Shown piece after piece: positions 35,931 to 45,438 of a stretch of 64,000 nt of DNA. The notes under the pieces are model-generated. The model had not been told where the DNA came from and did no database searches. It saw only the letters and a program-made list of their open reading frames with translations. Location: contig CBDFNC010000004.1 in assembly GCA_965249895.1 (NCBI GenBank), positions 62,001 to 126,000 of the forward strand, in the 5' to 3' direction. Within the stretch, counting starts at the first letter, position 1. Each line of letters opens with the position of its first letter. Origin of the DNA: CBDFNC01 sp965249895 (GTDB lineage Bacteria; Pseudomonadota; Gammaproteobacteria; Enterobacterales; CBDFNC01). A program made the translations under genes and the position numbers.

Positions 35931-36665
35931 ATGACAACCCAATCAAACCACAGACAGTTTTTTTCCGAGGCTGAGAAGCAAGGACTCTACAAATCCATTT
36001 TTAACCGTCGTGATGTAAGAGGTCAGTTTAAACCCGACCCCATTACAGACGAGGTACTGAGCAGAGTGCTTTATGCCGCCCATCACGCGCCCTCGGTAGG
36101 ATTTATGCAACCTTGGAACTTTGTGTTGGTTAGATCTCAAAGGATTAAACAACAAATACATGGTGCGTTTACCCAAGCGAACCAAGATGCCGTTCAGAAG
36201 TTTCCACCAGATAAAACCAAACTTTATAACTCCCTTAAGCTTGAAGGCATACTCGAATCTCCTATTAATGTTTGCATCACCTGCGACAGAAGCAGAGGTG
36301 GACCTGTCGTGCTAGGGCGAACCAGCCAAAAAGAAATGGACCTTTATAGCACTGTTTGTGCGGTGCAAAACTTCTGGCTTGCCGCAAGAGCCGAGGGACT
36401 GGGAGTGGGTTGGGTAAGCATTATTGAACCTGAGGTGTTACAAAAAACCCTTAATTTGCCACAAGAAATAGTACCAATAGCCTATTTATGCGTGGGTTAC
36501 GTGACCGAGTTCTATCAGGAGCCTGAATTGCAACACAAAGGCTGGGGAAAACGTATTCCTCTGGAAGAACTAGTATTTTTCGACCAATGGGGACAACCCG
36601 CTCCGGAAGACCCACTGATCCAGCAGATTATCGCCGACCGTCAAATAAGCGAAACATTTAAGTAA
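35931..36665 (+). CDS. bluB: 5,6-dimethylbenzimidazole synthase
   Basis: The 244-residue nitroreductase-fold enzyme has IFNRRDVRGQFKPDP near the start, APSVGFMQPWNFVLV, and AARAEGLGVGWVSIIEP, all typical of BluB. It breaks down FMNH2 to the lower ligand of vitamin B12. No other cobalamin gene or riboswitch is visible nearby. The ATG at 35931 follows 150 bases after the divergent ylqF start. Confidence 0.92.
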   Translation: MTTQSNHRQFFSEAEKQGLYKSIFNRRDVRGQFKPDPITDEVLSRVLYAAHHAPSVGFMQPWNFVLVRSQRIKQQIHGAFTQANQDAVQKFPPDKTKLYNSLKLEGILESPINVCITCDRSRGGPVVLGRTSQKEMDLYSTVCAVQNFWLAARAEGLGVGWVSIIEPEVLQKTLNLPQEIVPIAYLCVGYVTEFYQEPELQHKGWGKRIPLEELVFFDQWGQPAPEDPLIQQIIADRQISETFK

Positions 36666-36718
36666 ATTTCACCAAGTGCATATAGGCTTAGCCCGGTTAA
36701 AGCTAAGCCTGTTCAAGA

Positions 36719-37228
36719 TTAATCCAGGTTCTTTAGTAACTCTCTATGATAATCGTCGGTAGTTATCTGCAAACCTAGTTTCTCTTGCTGATCATTAAGT
36801 TTACTGATTGAACGGGTTAGTTCGTTGATTGTGATGGTGTTATCATCCAGTTCCCACAGCTGTTTCGACCCCAGGTAGCTGTAATGAAGGGCGATAAACG
36901 CGTTCATATTACCTGCTTTGACACCTGCTTTTACTTTTGCCATTTTTCTGGTGATTTGATTTAGCTCTTGCTTAAGCTGCCAAACGTATACTACCTCATG
37001 CATAAACGGGTGTTGACGCAAACATAGCAAACACGCTGCCGTTGCACAGGCCCCCACAACGACACCAAGTAAGTTCCAGTGAAAGTGGCTACCCTGCTCA
37101 CTCGGCAGCAGCGCGATCAACAAGGTCGATAGTCCCAGAGACACCAAGGTGAGCATTGCGATAGTGGCAAAAATAACGACGTTAAGGCGTTTACGATAAG
37201 TTTGTTTATCTATATTTAATAACTTCAT
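36719..37228 (-). CDS. DUF3087 family membrane protein
   Basis: The 169-residue protein has two membrane helices (VVIFATIAMLTLVSLGLSTL and LLGVVVGACATAACLLCL) and a C-terminal cytoplasmic helical domain (WQLKQELNQITRKMAKVK, ITTDDYHRELL). The layout matches DUF3087, of unknown function. Single gene, convergent with bluB. Confidence 0.75.
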   Translation of the reverse strand: MKLLNIDKQTYRKRLNVVIFATIAMLTLVSLGLSTLLIALLPSEQGSHFHWNLLGVVVGACATAACLLCLRQHPFMHEVVYVWQLKQELNQITRKMAKVKAGVKAGNMNAFIALHYSYLGSKQLWELDDNTITINELTRSISKLNDQQEKLGLQITTDDYHRELLKNLD

Positions 37229-37360
37229 AGCGGCTCTAAGGCAAACACAAAGTCAGCTATTCTAAAAGGAACGCTTAACCGGTGCAATATTTTGCTTTTT
37301 ATCAAAACCCAGATCAAACTTACGACTTCATCAACGAGCCCCTAAAAGAGTAAGTCGCTT

Positions 37361-37669
37361 ATGTATATCGCAATGAATCGCTTCAAGATTGTCCCTGGCA
37401 AAGAGCAAGAATTCGAACAGATGTGGCAAAATCGCGAAAGCTACCTCCATGAAGTCGCAGGATTTCAATCATTTCGTTTGTTAAAAGGAAAGTCTCAGGA
37501 TGAGTTTACCCTCTACGCATCCCACGCCATCTGGGATGATGAACGCTTTTTCAACGACTGGGTAAAATCCGATGCGTTTAAAAAAGCACACTCAGGCGCT
37601 CGCAGCTCCAGGGATATGTATTTAGAGGGGCCGCGCTTTGAAGGTTTTGAAGTCGTCCTAACCAAATAA
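37361..37669 (+). CDS. ABM-fold monooxygenase family protein
   Basis: The 102-residue protein has the dimeric alpha/beta barrel layout of antibiotic-biosynthesis monooxygenases (MNRFKIVPGKEQEFEQMWQN; LKGKSQDEFTLYASHAIWDD). The same fold includes haem-degrading IsdG/HmuQ enzymes; the His in KAHSGA is a possible haem ligand. Substrate unknown. ATG at 37361. Confidence 0.8.
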   Translation: MYIAMNRFKIVPGKEQEFEQMWQNRESYLHEVAGFQSFRLLKGKSQDEFTLYASHAIWDDERFFNDWVKSDAFKKAHSGARSSRDMYLEGPRFEGFEVVLTK

Positions 37670-37782
37670 CCCCCAATGCCGCCATTATCAGGCGGCAAAC
37701 TAGATCCAAACAGCAAGTTTGCGGTGAATTTGTACACTCGCGTCTTTCACTTAAACCGTACAGTTGTTTAGCCGCAACGTCT

Positions 37783-38407
37783 ATGAAACCACAATACCTA
37801 GTTATAGGTACCAGCTTATACCTTTCTCAGTTCGCCAATGCCATCGCTTCTCCAAACACAGTCGAAAGTAAAGTAGAAATCAATAAACAGCGTCTGATCC
37901 AACCAATAATGACAACTGGCGGGTAGCGATTAGATGACCAAAAGCGAAGATCCCCCATGCGGCCGACGATCACTCAGTTTATGATATTTTACCCCTGCTG
38001 AAATATGACAATGACTACGTTTTCATTAATGGCGTGGAAGCTGATATTCATGTTTGGAAACAGGAGCACCATCAGTTTAACCCAGTTCCGCTACGTCGAT
38101 ATTCCCCATACGTTGCAAAAACAATCTCAGACCGAAGCGTTTGATTTTGGCCTACAATACCGCTTTATTGATGGACCGTGGCAGGCAGAGGCCGCTGTAG
38201 TGTCTGACACTAGCCAACGCTTATACTGTTTTACCCGGCGCAATTCCACTGGCAGAGCGACAGTTGGCAGTTAACTCCTTCCACCGAGTTACGCTGGAAA
38301 AATGCCGACTTTAATGACTACTATTACGGCCTGGACCAATATACTCCGGGCGGCGGAGTGGCACTAAATCTGGGGGGAACACCCGCTACCATGTTACCAG
38401 TAATCCA
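37783..38407 (+). pseudogene. MipA/OmpV-type outer-membrane protein, degraded
   Basis: A start with signal peptide (MKPQYLVIGTSLYLSQFANA) is followed by pieces in different frames: DNWRVAIRW, then LLKYDNDYVFINGVEADIHVW, AFDFGLQYRFIDGPWQAEA and later NADFNDYYYGLDQYTPGGG, the last two typical of MipA/OmpV porin-like proteins. Several frame changes and stops separate them. The 3' end is cut at about 38408, where a copy of a solute-binding-protein fragment begins. Confidence 0.75.
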
Positions 38408-38560
38408 GGTTTGCTTCTGCATTCGACTCAAACCGCTTTATTCGCAGCGACAGTATGAACGAATGTTCCTTAATACCAAAACTGGTAAGAGGTTGGCCTG
38501 ACGCTGTCCTTATGAGAAAAGAAGCCGCTGAATGTTGGATTAAAACAAGTGCAATGTGCC
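38408..38560 (+). repeat. Copy A of a solute-binding-protein 3' fragment
   Basis: About 150 bases starting tttgcttctgcattcgactc are ~90% identical to 42064-42116 plus 44515-44620, the same sequence split there by IS66. They encode FASAFDSNRFIRSDS, the C-terminal part of a binding-protein pseudogene. This copy has neither the IS66 insertion nor the gene's 5' part. Confidence 0.8.
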
Positions 38561-38598
38561 AAGCTTAGCAATTGGTGACGCTATTGGTTCAGTGGATA

Positions 38599-38964
38599 TC
38601 AGGCTAAGATTACACCCTTCACAAAGCAAGGCCCTGTTCGTGAAGGCTGTTGGTTAAATCGACAGCGCTTCATCCAGCCAGCCCCTGCTCGGTGTTGTGC
38701 GATTAATCGCCACCATGCCAGGTAATTGCATAGATAAGCCGTTCCAACACCGTCAAATTTTGTTATCCATCCCTTTAGCCTGCTCATGTAGTTGTTCAGT
38801 GTCTGGATATAAAACGTACCATTTTCTAGGCTGTGTGCCGGGTTGTCGCTGAAGATCTGTTTATGCTGCAGTTTTTCTTTTTTCGCAACATAGGGATAAA
38901 CCTTACTTCCGTCTGTACATAGCACCGAACCTTTGATGAACCGGCCTTTCATGCACGGGCGCAT
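38599..38964 (-). pseudogene. IS1595-family (ISXO2-like) transposase fragment
   Basis: The minus-strand frame reads VLCTDGSKVYPYVAKK, AHSLENGTFYIQTLNNYMS and YLCNYLAWWRLIAQH, the final third of an ISXO2-like transposase. The zinc ribbon and first catalytic residues are missing, and no terminal repeats were seen. Confidence 0.8.
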
Positions 38965-39026
38965 TGGAGGATCATTTGACCGATCCTATGATCGTGACAT
39001 ATAATGCTATTTGCTTAAGATTTACC

Positions 39027-40193
39027 ATGACCCCCACCACTAAGCAAAGTATTCAGCAGCGTATCCGACCCTCGTATGAACCGAACCAAGCGCCATTCAT
39101 TGACTAACATTTTAACTATTTCTATCTGTGCCATTATCGCTGGTTGTGATGACAGCCATCTCTGAATATGGCAAATCAGATATCGTGGTTTGCCGAGTTT
39201 TTGGATTTGACTCATGGTATCCCTAGTCCAGATACGTTCAATGATGTGCTAAATAGACTCAACCCCACGAGTTTGCCAACGCCTTTACCCAGTGGGTGTG
39301 CACGCTTGGTGACCTACATGATGACATCGTAGCGCTGGACGGTAAGGTCATGCGTGGCACCCTGGACAAAGCGAATGGTAACCCGGCCATTCATTTATCA
39401 GCGCCTGGTCGGTGAAAAATAACCTTTGCTTTTCAGGTTAAAGTGTCCGATAAATCCAATGAGAACGCTATCCCTAAGTTCTTAAGCTGTTGGATATAAG
39501 GGCGCCACAATTACGACTGACGCAATGGGCTGCCAGTATGAAACAATTTCAAAGGCCGACTATGTATTGGCCTTGAAGGGTAACCAAGGTGAATTTCATG
39601 ATGACATTAAGCTATTTTTAGAGACTCAGCTTACGTGCTCTTTTAGCGGAGTAAAGCACGATGTATTTGAGTCTGTAGATGGCGACCACGGCCGGATAGA
39701 ACAACGTAAAGTGTGGTTAACGACAGATATTGATTGGCTCATTGAGCGCCACCCCAGATGGCAAAGCGTGAAAGCCATCGCCGTTGTTGAATCTAGCCGA
39801 GAGATTCAAGGGGATAAGTCTTATGAACGGCGTTACTACATTACCAGCCACAAAGATAAATCAGCCGCCTTCATTGCTAATGCAATCCGCAGCCACTGGT
39901 GCGTGGAGAATAAGCTGCACTGGCAGCTAGACGTCAGCTTCAACGAAGACAGTAACCGACTGAGAAGCGGCTATGCTGCAGAAAATGTGGCCCTGATGAA
40001 CAAAATAGCGTTAAACCTGTTGAAGAACGAGCGCAGCGTTAAAGTGGGGGTCAAGAACAAACGATTGAAAGCTGGCTGGGACAACCAGTATATGATGAAG
40101 GTACTGACAGTTTTGGTTAATTTAGACCCGTTTGCCCTGGCGCATTTATTCTATGGTGTTGTGGTCCACAACAAAGTCACCCGCTTGCCCTGA
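39027..40193 (+). pseudogene. ISAs1-family transposase, copy 2, frameshifted
   Basis: The ATG at 39027 and pieces in all frames (NRTKRHSLTNILTISICAII, then FLDLTHGIPSPDTFNDVLNR, then DIVALDGKVMRGTLDKANG) form the N-terminal half. An open block from 39525 to 40193 gives the C-terminal half (SKADYVLALKGNQGEFHDD, AIRSHWCVENKLHWQLDVSF). Early stops and several frame changes lie before 39525. The open half is nearly identical to copy 1 at 17.5-18.1 kb but retains the 25 bases missing there. Confidence 0.9.
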
Positions 40194-40692
40194 TTCTAAG
40201 TGCATAAGCACGTAGACAGACATTTCACAGGAGGCCGCAGCGGCTCTGAGCGTGCTTCACCATGCAGTCAGCGTAACGCACCAGTTTACCAATCTAGGTA
40301 GTGCCGTGCAGCATTACTAGGCGAATCAGTATATTTACACTGATTGAAATTCATACGTAATCTCTAAAAACTTATACTCACCCACTTAGTAGCCGTTAGC
40401 CTTGTATTGCTTACACCTTCGGAACAGCCGAGAACTGATTCTCGCTGGAATTGATATCTTATCAAGATACGCCATGGCGCTGCATCTAAACGGTACTGTG
40501 CTTGGTACTTTTTCGTTATTTATAAAATTATCAATTGATGATTGTATAATTTTATTTATTATTGAAGAACATTTCGTCTGTTGTCACCTGGGTTGGTCTA
40601 GTCGTCCATTTCCGAATTTGGACTGGTGGTTGTTTTAGCGAAATAGGTCGGTATTTCTACATTCAGTATTAATTATTCACGAGGAGAAACTA
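40194..40692. other. 499-bp gap before the GH18 gene
   Basis: No convincing gene. The first ~150 bases include gaggccgcagcggctc and may be insertion-sequence debris. The AT-rich stretch 40500-40680 probably holds the promoter of the GH18 gene. Confidence 0.4.
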
Positions 40693-41562
40693 ATGAGTGA
40701 AGCACTCAAGGTTGGTTATCTTGAAAGTTGGGGTAACATCACTTTTACAGAGGCGGCAGAAGCTGGATACGACACGCTTGTAATGGCTTTTGGTACAATT
40801 GATGGTTCGGTTGTCGATATTTACGACGGAAAATTTTTGCCATCGCCCACTCCTGAATTGTTGACTCAGGACATTGCGGAGGCCAAACGTAGAGGCGCTA
40901 AAAAGGTATTGTTTTCTGTTGGCGGTCAAAATAATACTTACAACCCAGGGGAGTCTAGTGCTGCAGATGTTGCTACTTCGGTGGTGAATTTCGCGAATAA
41001 GTATGGGTTTAACGGCATAGATTTCGACCTGGAAATTGAAGCAGATGGAATTTACCTGGAAAGCTTGTGCCATGAAATCAGGCAAAAAAGACCGGATTTA
41101 CTGATAACGGCGGCACCCCAGGTTAATCAGGGTGATCATGAAACAGATATTTATATTGTGTCTACCGGTAACTTCAACCCCTATCAGCAAGCGCTAGAGA
41201 ATAAGTATTTCGATTACCTGTTTATTCAGGCGTACAATAATCCATGGCCAACGATTGATGGAAAAACGCAAATTGATGTTGGATTTATATCTGCGTCATT
41301 TATCAATCTTAAAAATAGTATACCAAGGGAAACTCTTATAACTATTGGAGAGCCCGCAAGTAAAGAAGCCGCTGGTACGAGCGTTTATAATGGTCCAGAT
41401 GGTGGCGAAGGCGTTTATGACAAAATCGCCGAACAATATGATCTGATTAGAAGTGATGAGCAATTTGGCGGTTTCATGGTGTGGGATATCAATTGGGACC
41501 AAAAGAATGGCTATCAATTTATTGATGTAATGAAAGTGGAAGCTTCGCCAGAGGTGGTATAG
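40693..41562 (+). CDS. GH18 family chitinase-like protein without signal peptide
   Basis: The 289-residue single-domain TIM barrel has the GH18 strand-3 motif KKVLFSVGGQN and the catalytic motif NGIDFDLE (D110-x-D112-x-E114), with Glu as general acid; the first Asp of the classical DGxDxDxE is Asn here. The final barrel strand GGFMVWDINWDQ matches the family. There is no signal peptide and no chitin-binding module, unlike typical secreted chitinases. The ribosome site gaggag sits nine bases before the ATG. It is the only intact non-transposon gene in this decayed zone. It might be released by lysis or another export route, or act as a toxin-associated or lectin-like protein. Confidence 0.85.
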   Translation: MSEALKVGYLESWGNITFTEAAEAGYDTLVMAFGTIDGSVVDIYDGKFLPSPTPELLTQDIAEAKRRGAKKVLFSVGGQNNTYNPGESSAADVATSVVNFANKYGFNGIDFDLEIEADGIYLESLCHEIRQKRPDLLITAAPQVNQGDHETDIYIVSTGNFNPYQQALENKYFDYLFIQAYNNPWPTIDGKTQIDVGFISASFINLKNSIPRETLITIGEPASKEAAGTSVYNGPDGGEGVYDKIAEQYDLIRSDEQFGGFMVWDINWDQKNGYQFIDVMKVEASPEVV

Positions 41563-41764
41563 GTAGTGGCGTCATAGTTAAACAAGGCGTTGTTGAATCA
41601 ATTACCAGGTACGATACACGGGGCCGCATTAAACTGAAGTCGCGTTTTCCAATCATGAGTTAGGCCTTAAGGTTAACATTGGAATAGCTACTTTAGTTAA
41701 GGCACAAGCCAAGTCTAGTCGCCACCAGTGCTTCAACAGCGCCAGAAGTAGTAACCTGGTCAAC

Positions 41765-42116
41765 ATAAAATCTCCCGTCACCCTCTTATTAGCATATGCA
41801 AAGGCCATGGACTTCAGTCCCCTTTGCTGACGGCGATATCAACACTGGGATTTACGCACGTAGACCTACTTCAGGAAATATCCCAAGTAACAGGGCACAA
41901 ATTCGACTTTTTCTACTACCCAACAAAACGTGCGATGAAAGCATTTTCCGCAGGCGATGTGCATATCGAACCGGAAATTAATCCAGGAAGGTATACAAAG
42001 ATTATTGGGTTTGAAGACTTAACCAGCACAAAAGTAGGAACCCTGAACGGATTACTCTACCCCAAGTTTGCTTCTGCATTTGACTCAAAGCGCTTTATTC
42101 GCAGCGACAGTAGAAC
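41765..42116 (+). pseudogene. Extracellular solute-binding protein family 3, 5' part
   Basis: Frames read SPVTLLLAYAKAMDFSP (signal peptide remnant), DGDINTGIYARR, then VDLLQEISQVTGHKFDFFYY and MKAFSAGDVHIEPEINPG, typical of periplasmic family 3 binding proteins. At least two frame changes are present. It is interrupted at 42116 by IS66 and continues at 44515. Confidence 0.8.
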
Positions 42117-42200
42117 GTAAGCGCTTAATTGTCGACGTGGTTTTCAATCCAATGAATTGCCTCATAATGCTCCCATTCATTTATTACTCGGGATGCACTT

Positions 42201-42521
42201 ATGGAAAAGGTCGGCAAATTACCCCAAGCCTTCTGGCTCGATCATATTGAACAGTGGCAGGCATCGGGCTGGTCACAGTCTGCTTATTGTCAGCAGCACG
42301 AGCTTGTTTTGCATCAGTTCGGCTATTGGAAGCGCAAACTGTCCGCCACAGAAGCCATGACCACAAATAAAGCTTCATCAGGTTTTGTTCGTGTCCAGGT
42401 TGCTCCGCTATTGGAGAAAGACACTGGTCTGTCATTGCAATTTACTGATGGTACCCGGCTTGATGGGATTAACCAGAATAACATTGCGATGGTTAGCCAG
42501 CTGCTAGAGGTGTTGAGATGA
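42201..42521 (+). CDS. tnpA: IS66 TnpA-like accessory protein
   Basis: The 106-residue protein begins with a helix-turn-helix region (FWLDHIEQWQASGWSQSAYC) typical of IS66 OrfA. The stop overlaps the tnpB start by four bases. Role: DNA binding in transposition. Confidence 0.88.
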   Translation: MEKVGKLPQAFWLDHIEQWQASGWSQSAYCQQHELVLHQFGYWKRKLSATEAMTTNKASSGFVRVQVAPLLEKDTGLSLQFTDGTRLDGINQNNIAMVSQLLEVLR

Positions 42522-42883
42522 CACCTGTTATGCGACCCGCCTTGTCATTAACTCAGGTTTATCTTTACCGTCAACCCATCGATTTTCGTAAGTCGCATCG
42601 AGGCTTATCTGCCATTATTGAGTGTGAGCTTGGGCATAACCCTTTTTCAGGTTGTTTGTATGCGTTTACCAACAAGCGACGCAACAAAATTAAGTGCCTG
42701 TTCTGGGAAAACAATGGCTTCGTTCTGTATTACAAAGCGCTGGCGGAGGAAAAATTCAAGTGGCCAAAGGGCGAAAATGACACAGCAACCCTTTCCGGGC
42801 AACAGCTAAATTGGCTGCTTGATGGACTCGATATCACTGCGATGAAAGGCCACAAAAAACTGCATTACGAGTCAGTTTTTTAA
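42518..42883 (+). CDS. tnpB: IS66 TnpB accessory protein
   Basis: The 121-residue protein shows the IS66 Orf2 pattern VYLYRQPIDFRKSHRGLSAI and KIKCLFWENNGFVLYYKAL. It is translationally coupled to tnpA and precedes tnpC by 35 bases. Its exact role in IS66 movement is not well defined. Confidence 0.92.
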   Translation: MTPVMRPALSLTQVYLYRQPIDFRKSHRGLSAIIECELGHNPFSGCLYAFTNKRRNKIKCLFWENNGFVLYYKALAEEKFKWPKGENDTATLSGQQLNWLLDGLDITAMKGHKKLHYESVF

Positions 42884-42918
42884 GGCTTATTAATGACTTA
42901 GATGGTATAATCTAAGCC

Positions 42919-44484
42919 ATGAAATCGCCTTTTATTTTCGACCTAAATCAACCCGCTGACGCTGCCATTTTACTGGCGGAGCAAGCTGCGTTGCTGGCTG
43001 AAAAAGAGCAGGTGATTGAGCATAAATCAGACGTCATTTCAGAGCAGAAAAAGCGCATCGCCATTTTGGAAGAAGCCTTGCGGTTATCCAAGGTTAAACG
43101 CTTTGGCCCCACCAGTGAACAAAGCAGTCAAGGTAATCTGTTTAACGAGGCTGAAGTCGACGTTGAGCTGTCTTGTGTTGATGAAACTCAATCGACACCC
43201 GCCAAGAAAAAACCAGGACGCAAACCCTTCTCTGATAAATTGCCGCGTGTACAAGTTTTTAGCTACCTGACAGACGAAGAAAAAGCAGGCGCCATCGATA
43301 CCTTCTTTTCCAAAGTTAAAGAAGAGCTGGATATTATTCCGGCTAAAGTACGCATTCTGGAATACATGCAGGAAAAAGCGGTGTTTATCGAGCAAGAGCA
43401 GCGAGTGGTTAAAGTCGCTGTGATGCCGAAACATCCGGTCGCCAGAGCGATGGGCAGTATCAGCTTGATGAGTTACGTTATCATCTCCAAATATGCCGAC
43501 GGTTTACCACTATATCGTCTTGAAAAGATAATCTCTCGCTACGGCGGTGAAATATCCAGAGCCACGCTGGCTAACTGGGTTATTGCCCTGGCCGGGCAGC
43601 TCCAACCACTGATTAATCTCCTTCGAGAGCACCAGCATTCCGGCGCCTTAATACAGGCGGATGAAACCCGGATTAAGGTATTAAAAGAGCCAGATAGAGT
43701 CGCGACATCAGATAAACAGATGTGGGTGACCCTTGGTGGGCCACCCGATGAAAAAAGCGTGCTGTTTGAATATGACAAATCCCGTGGGAAGGAGGTGCCC
43801 CTGCGCCTGCTGGACGGATTTGAAGGCTATCTGCAAACCGATGGTTATGCGGGATACAACGCTGCGTGCAAAGAATACGGCATCACCCAGTTAGGTTGCT
43901 GGGACCACGCTCGTCGTAAATTTAAAGAATCGCAAGACGCACAACCCAAAGGGAAAAAGAACAGTAAGCCGTCAAAAGCAGATATGGCGCTGAGCTACAT
44001 CAATAAACTGTATGGTATCGAGCGTACCATCAAGACCCTTAGCGTGGATGAAAAATATCAGCAACGGCAAAAACAAAGTGTGCCAGTACTGAATAAGCTG
44101 AAAGACTACCTGGGAAAAAATCAGTGCAAGGTAGTGAAAGACAGTTTAACCGGGATAGCAATGACCTACCTGAGTAATCAGTGGGACAAGCTCACCGTGT
44201 ATTGTACAAACGGTGAACTTTACATCAGCAATATCCTGGCTGAAAACGCAATCCGTCCGTTTGTGATTGGTAGAAAGGCCTGGTTATTTAGCGATACGCC
44301 AGCAGGAGCGCATGCGAGTGCGGTTCATTATAGCTTAATCGAAACGGCTAAAATCAATGGGTTGGAGCCTTACGATTACCTGCTAAAAGTGCTCACCGCT
44401 TTACCGTATGCAGATACGGTAGAGAAGCTTGAAGCCTTGCTACCTTGGAACCTTAAAAAGTCAAAAATTGAGCCTCTGGAATAA
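42919..44484 (+). CDS. tnpC: IS66 transposase TnpC
   Basis: The 521-residue protein has an N-terminal coiled coil (LAEKEQVIEHKSDVISEQKK), a basic middle (KKKPGRKPFSDKLPR), and a DDE core with Asp in GALIQADETRIKVL, Asp in YLQTDGYAGYNA and Glu in ISNILAENAIRPFVIGRKAW. The C-terminal IS66 motif is present (SLIETAKINGLEPYDYL). Complete frame. Confidence 0.95.
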   Translation: MKSPFIFDLNQPADAAILLAEQAALLAEKEQVIEHKSDVISEQKKRIAILEEALRLSKVKRFGPTSEQSSQGNLFNEAEVDVELSCVDETQSTPAKKKPGRKPFSDKLPRVQVFSYLTDEEKAGAIDTFFSKVKEELDIIPAKVRILEYMQEKAVFIEQEQRVVKVAVMPKHPVARAMGSISLMSYVIISKYADGLPLYRLEKIISRYGGEISRATLANWVIALAGQLQPLINLLREHQHSGALIQADETRIKVLKEPDRVATSDKQMWVTLGGPPDEKSVLFEYDKSRGKEVPLRLLDGFEGYLQTDGYAGYNAACKEYGITQLGCWDHARRKFKESQDAQPKGKKNSKPSKADMALSYINKLYGIERTIKTLSVDEKYQQRQKQSVPVLNKLKDYLGKNQCKVVKDSLTGIAMTYLSNQWDKLTVYCTNGELYISNILAENAIRPFVIGRKAWLFSDTPAGAHASAVHYSLIETAKINGLEPYDYLLKVLTALPYADTVEKLEALLPWNLKKSKIEPLE

Positions 44485-44514
44485 AGGCAAGTACGTCCTT
44501 CATTGAGCGCTTAC

Positions 44515-44659
44515 AGTAGAACGAATGTCCCTTAATACCAAAACTGGTAAGAGGCAGCCCTGACGCTGCCTTTATGAGAAAATAAGCCGCTGAATGTCGG
44601 ATCAAAACAACTGCAATATGGAAAGATAGAAGAGATTTATGAACGTTATCGTTAATGAT
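44515..44659 (+). pseudogene. Extracellular solute-binding protein family 3, 3' part
   Basis: After the IS66 duplication the sequence continues to QLQYGKIEEIYERYR and a TAA near 44657, the typical C-terminus of family 3 binding proteins. A frame change is needed near 44580. A stem aggcagc/gctgcct at 44553-44573 falls inside it. The same region without IS66 is at 38408-38560. Confidence 0.75.
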
Positions 44660-45438
44660 GTGAATATTGCCGAGTTCATGCCCACCACTTCAAGTGCCCT
44701 CCCCGCCTATTTCTCCGAGGAAGGATACACTCAAGTGTCAAAGGTCGTTAGCTAATATCGAAAGTATCACGATCGATCATCCCATAGCTTTTACCATTTT
44801 TGAAACACTTCCTATTGAACAAACAAGAAAGGCAGCTCATTTTTAGATCGCCCATTTTATCCTGCGTAACAATTTGTAGCACTTTCACAGAGCACGAAGG
44901 TATAACAAAGGTTTGTATCCAGCCTTTACTTGTTTGGGTTTGGGTATGAACCATGATTAACGCATTATACAATTTATGAGTCGGATGCATACGAACGTTC
45001 CAAATTTAAGTCAAATCAGCGCGGCGAAAGGCCTGATATGCCCTTAAGACATTATCTTAATGCTGGTAATGAACAGATAGTGTTGGTACAGGTTTAGGGC
45101 GAGATTTAGCTAATTAAGCGCCAAAATGCAGCAGCGAGTTGGTTAACTGAGTTCTTACCCTAGATTAAAAAATAGACCAAGAATCGAACAATTCAATAGC
45201 TAACTGTGGACTTATAAACCGTTCAAAAAGGGGATCTGGAGGGAAATAGCGCGAGAATGCGGTTTATCTTATTGTTATTACTCTAACTTACTAATTTTAT
45301 TGGTTGTTCGACCTAGAGTAAGATATTTATTAATATCTAAGTCAGTAATTCAACTGAAAAATATAACCTTCTGATTTAACGTATATTAAAAATCCTCGGC
45401 GAATTACAGTTTGTAAAACTTTTTTCTACTGACTTATA
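44660..45438. other. 779-bp AT-rich gap
   Basis: The only frame of note is 44748-44990 on the minus strand (80 residues with CLSCLFNRKC), which lacks a ribosome site and any recognised family. The rest is AT-rich and looks non-coding. Confidence 0.4.

Larger units (their letters stand above)
42117..44514 (+). mobile_element. IS66-family insertion sequence, 2398 bp, apparently intact
   Basis: The ends are gtaagcgctt and its complement aagcgcttac-like ending (agcgcttac at 44506-44514). A perfect 8-bp target duplication agtagaac is at 42109-42116 and 44515-44522, the size expected for IS66. Three genes tnpA, tnpB and tnpC follow in order, all open. Confidence 0.95.

Noticed and set aside
40402..40638. 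78-codon frame upstream of the GH18 gene
   Set aside because: AT-rich, no ribosome site, no family; more likely promoter region.
44748..44990. 80-codon frame with CLSCLFNRKC on the minus strand
   Set aside because: No ribosome site or homologous pattern; left as part of the gap description.
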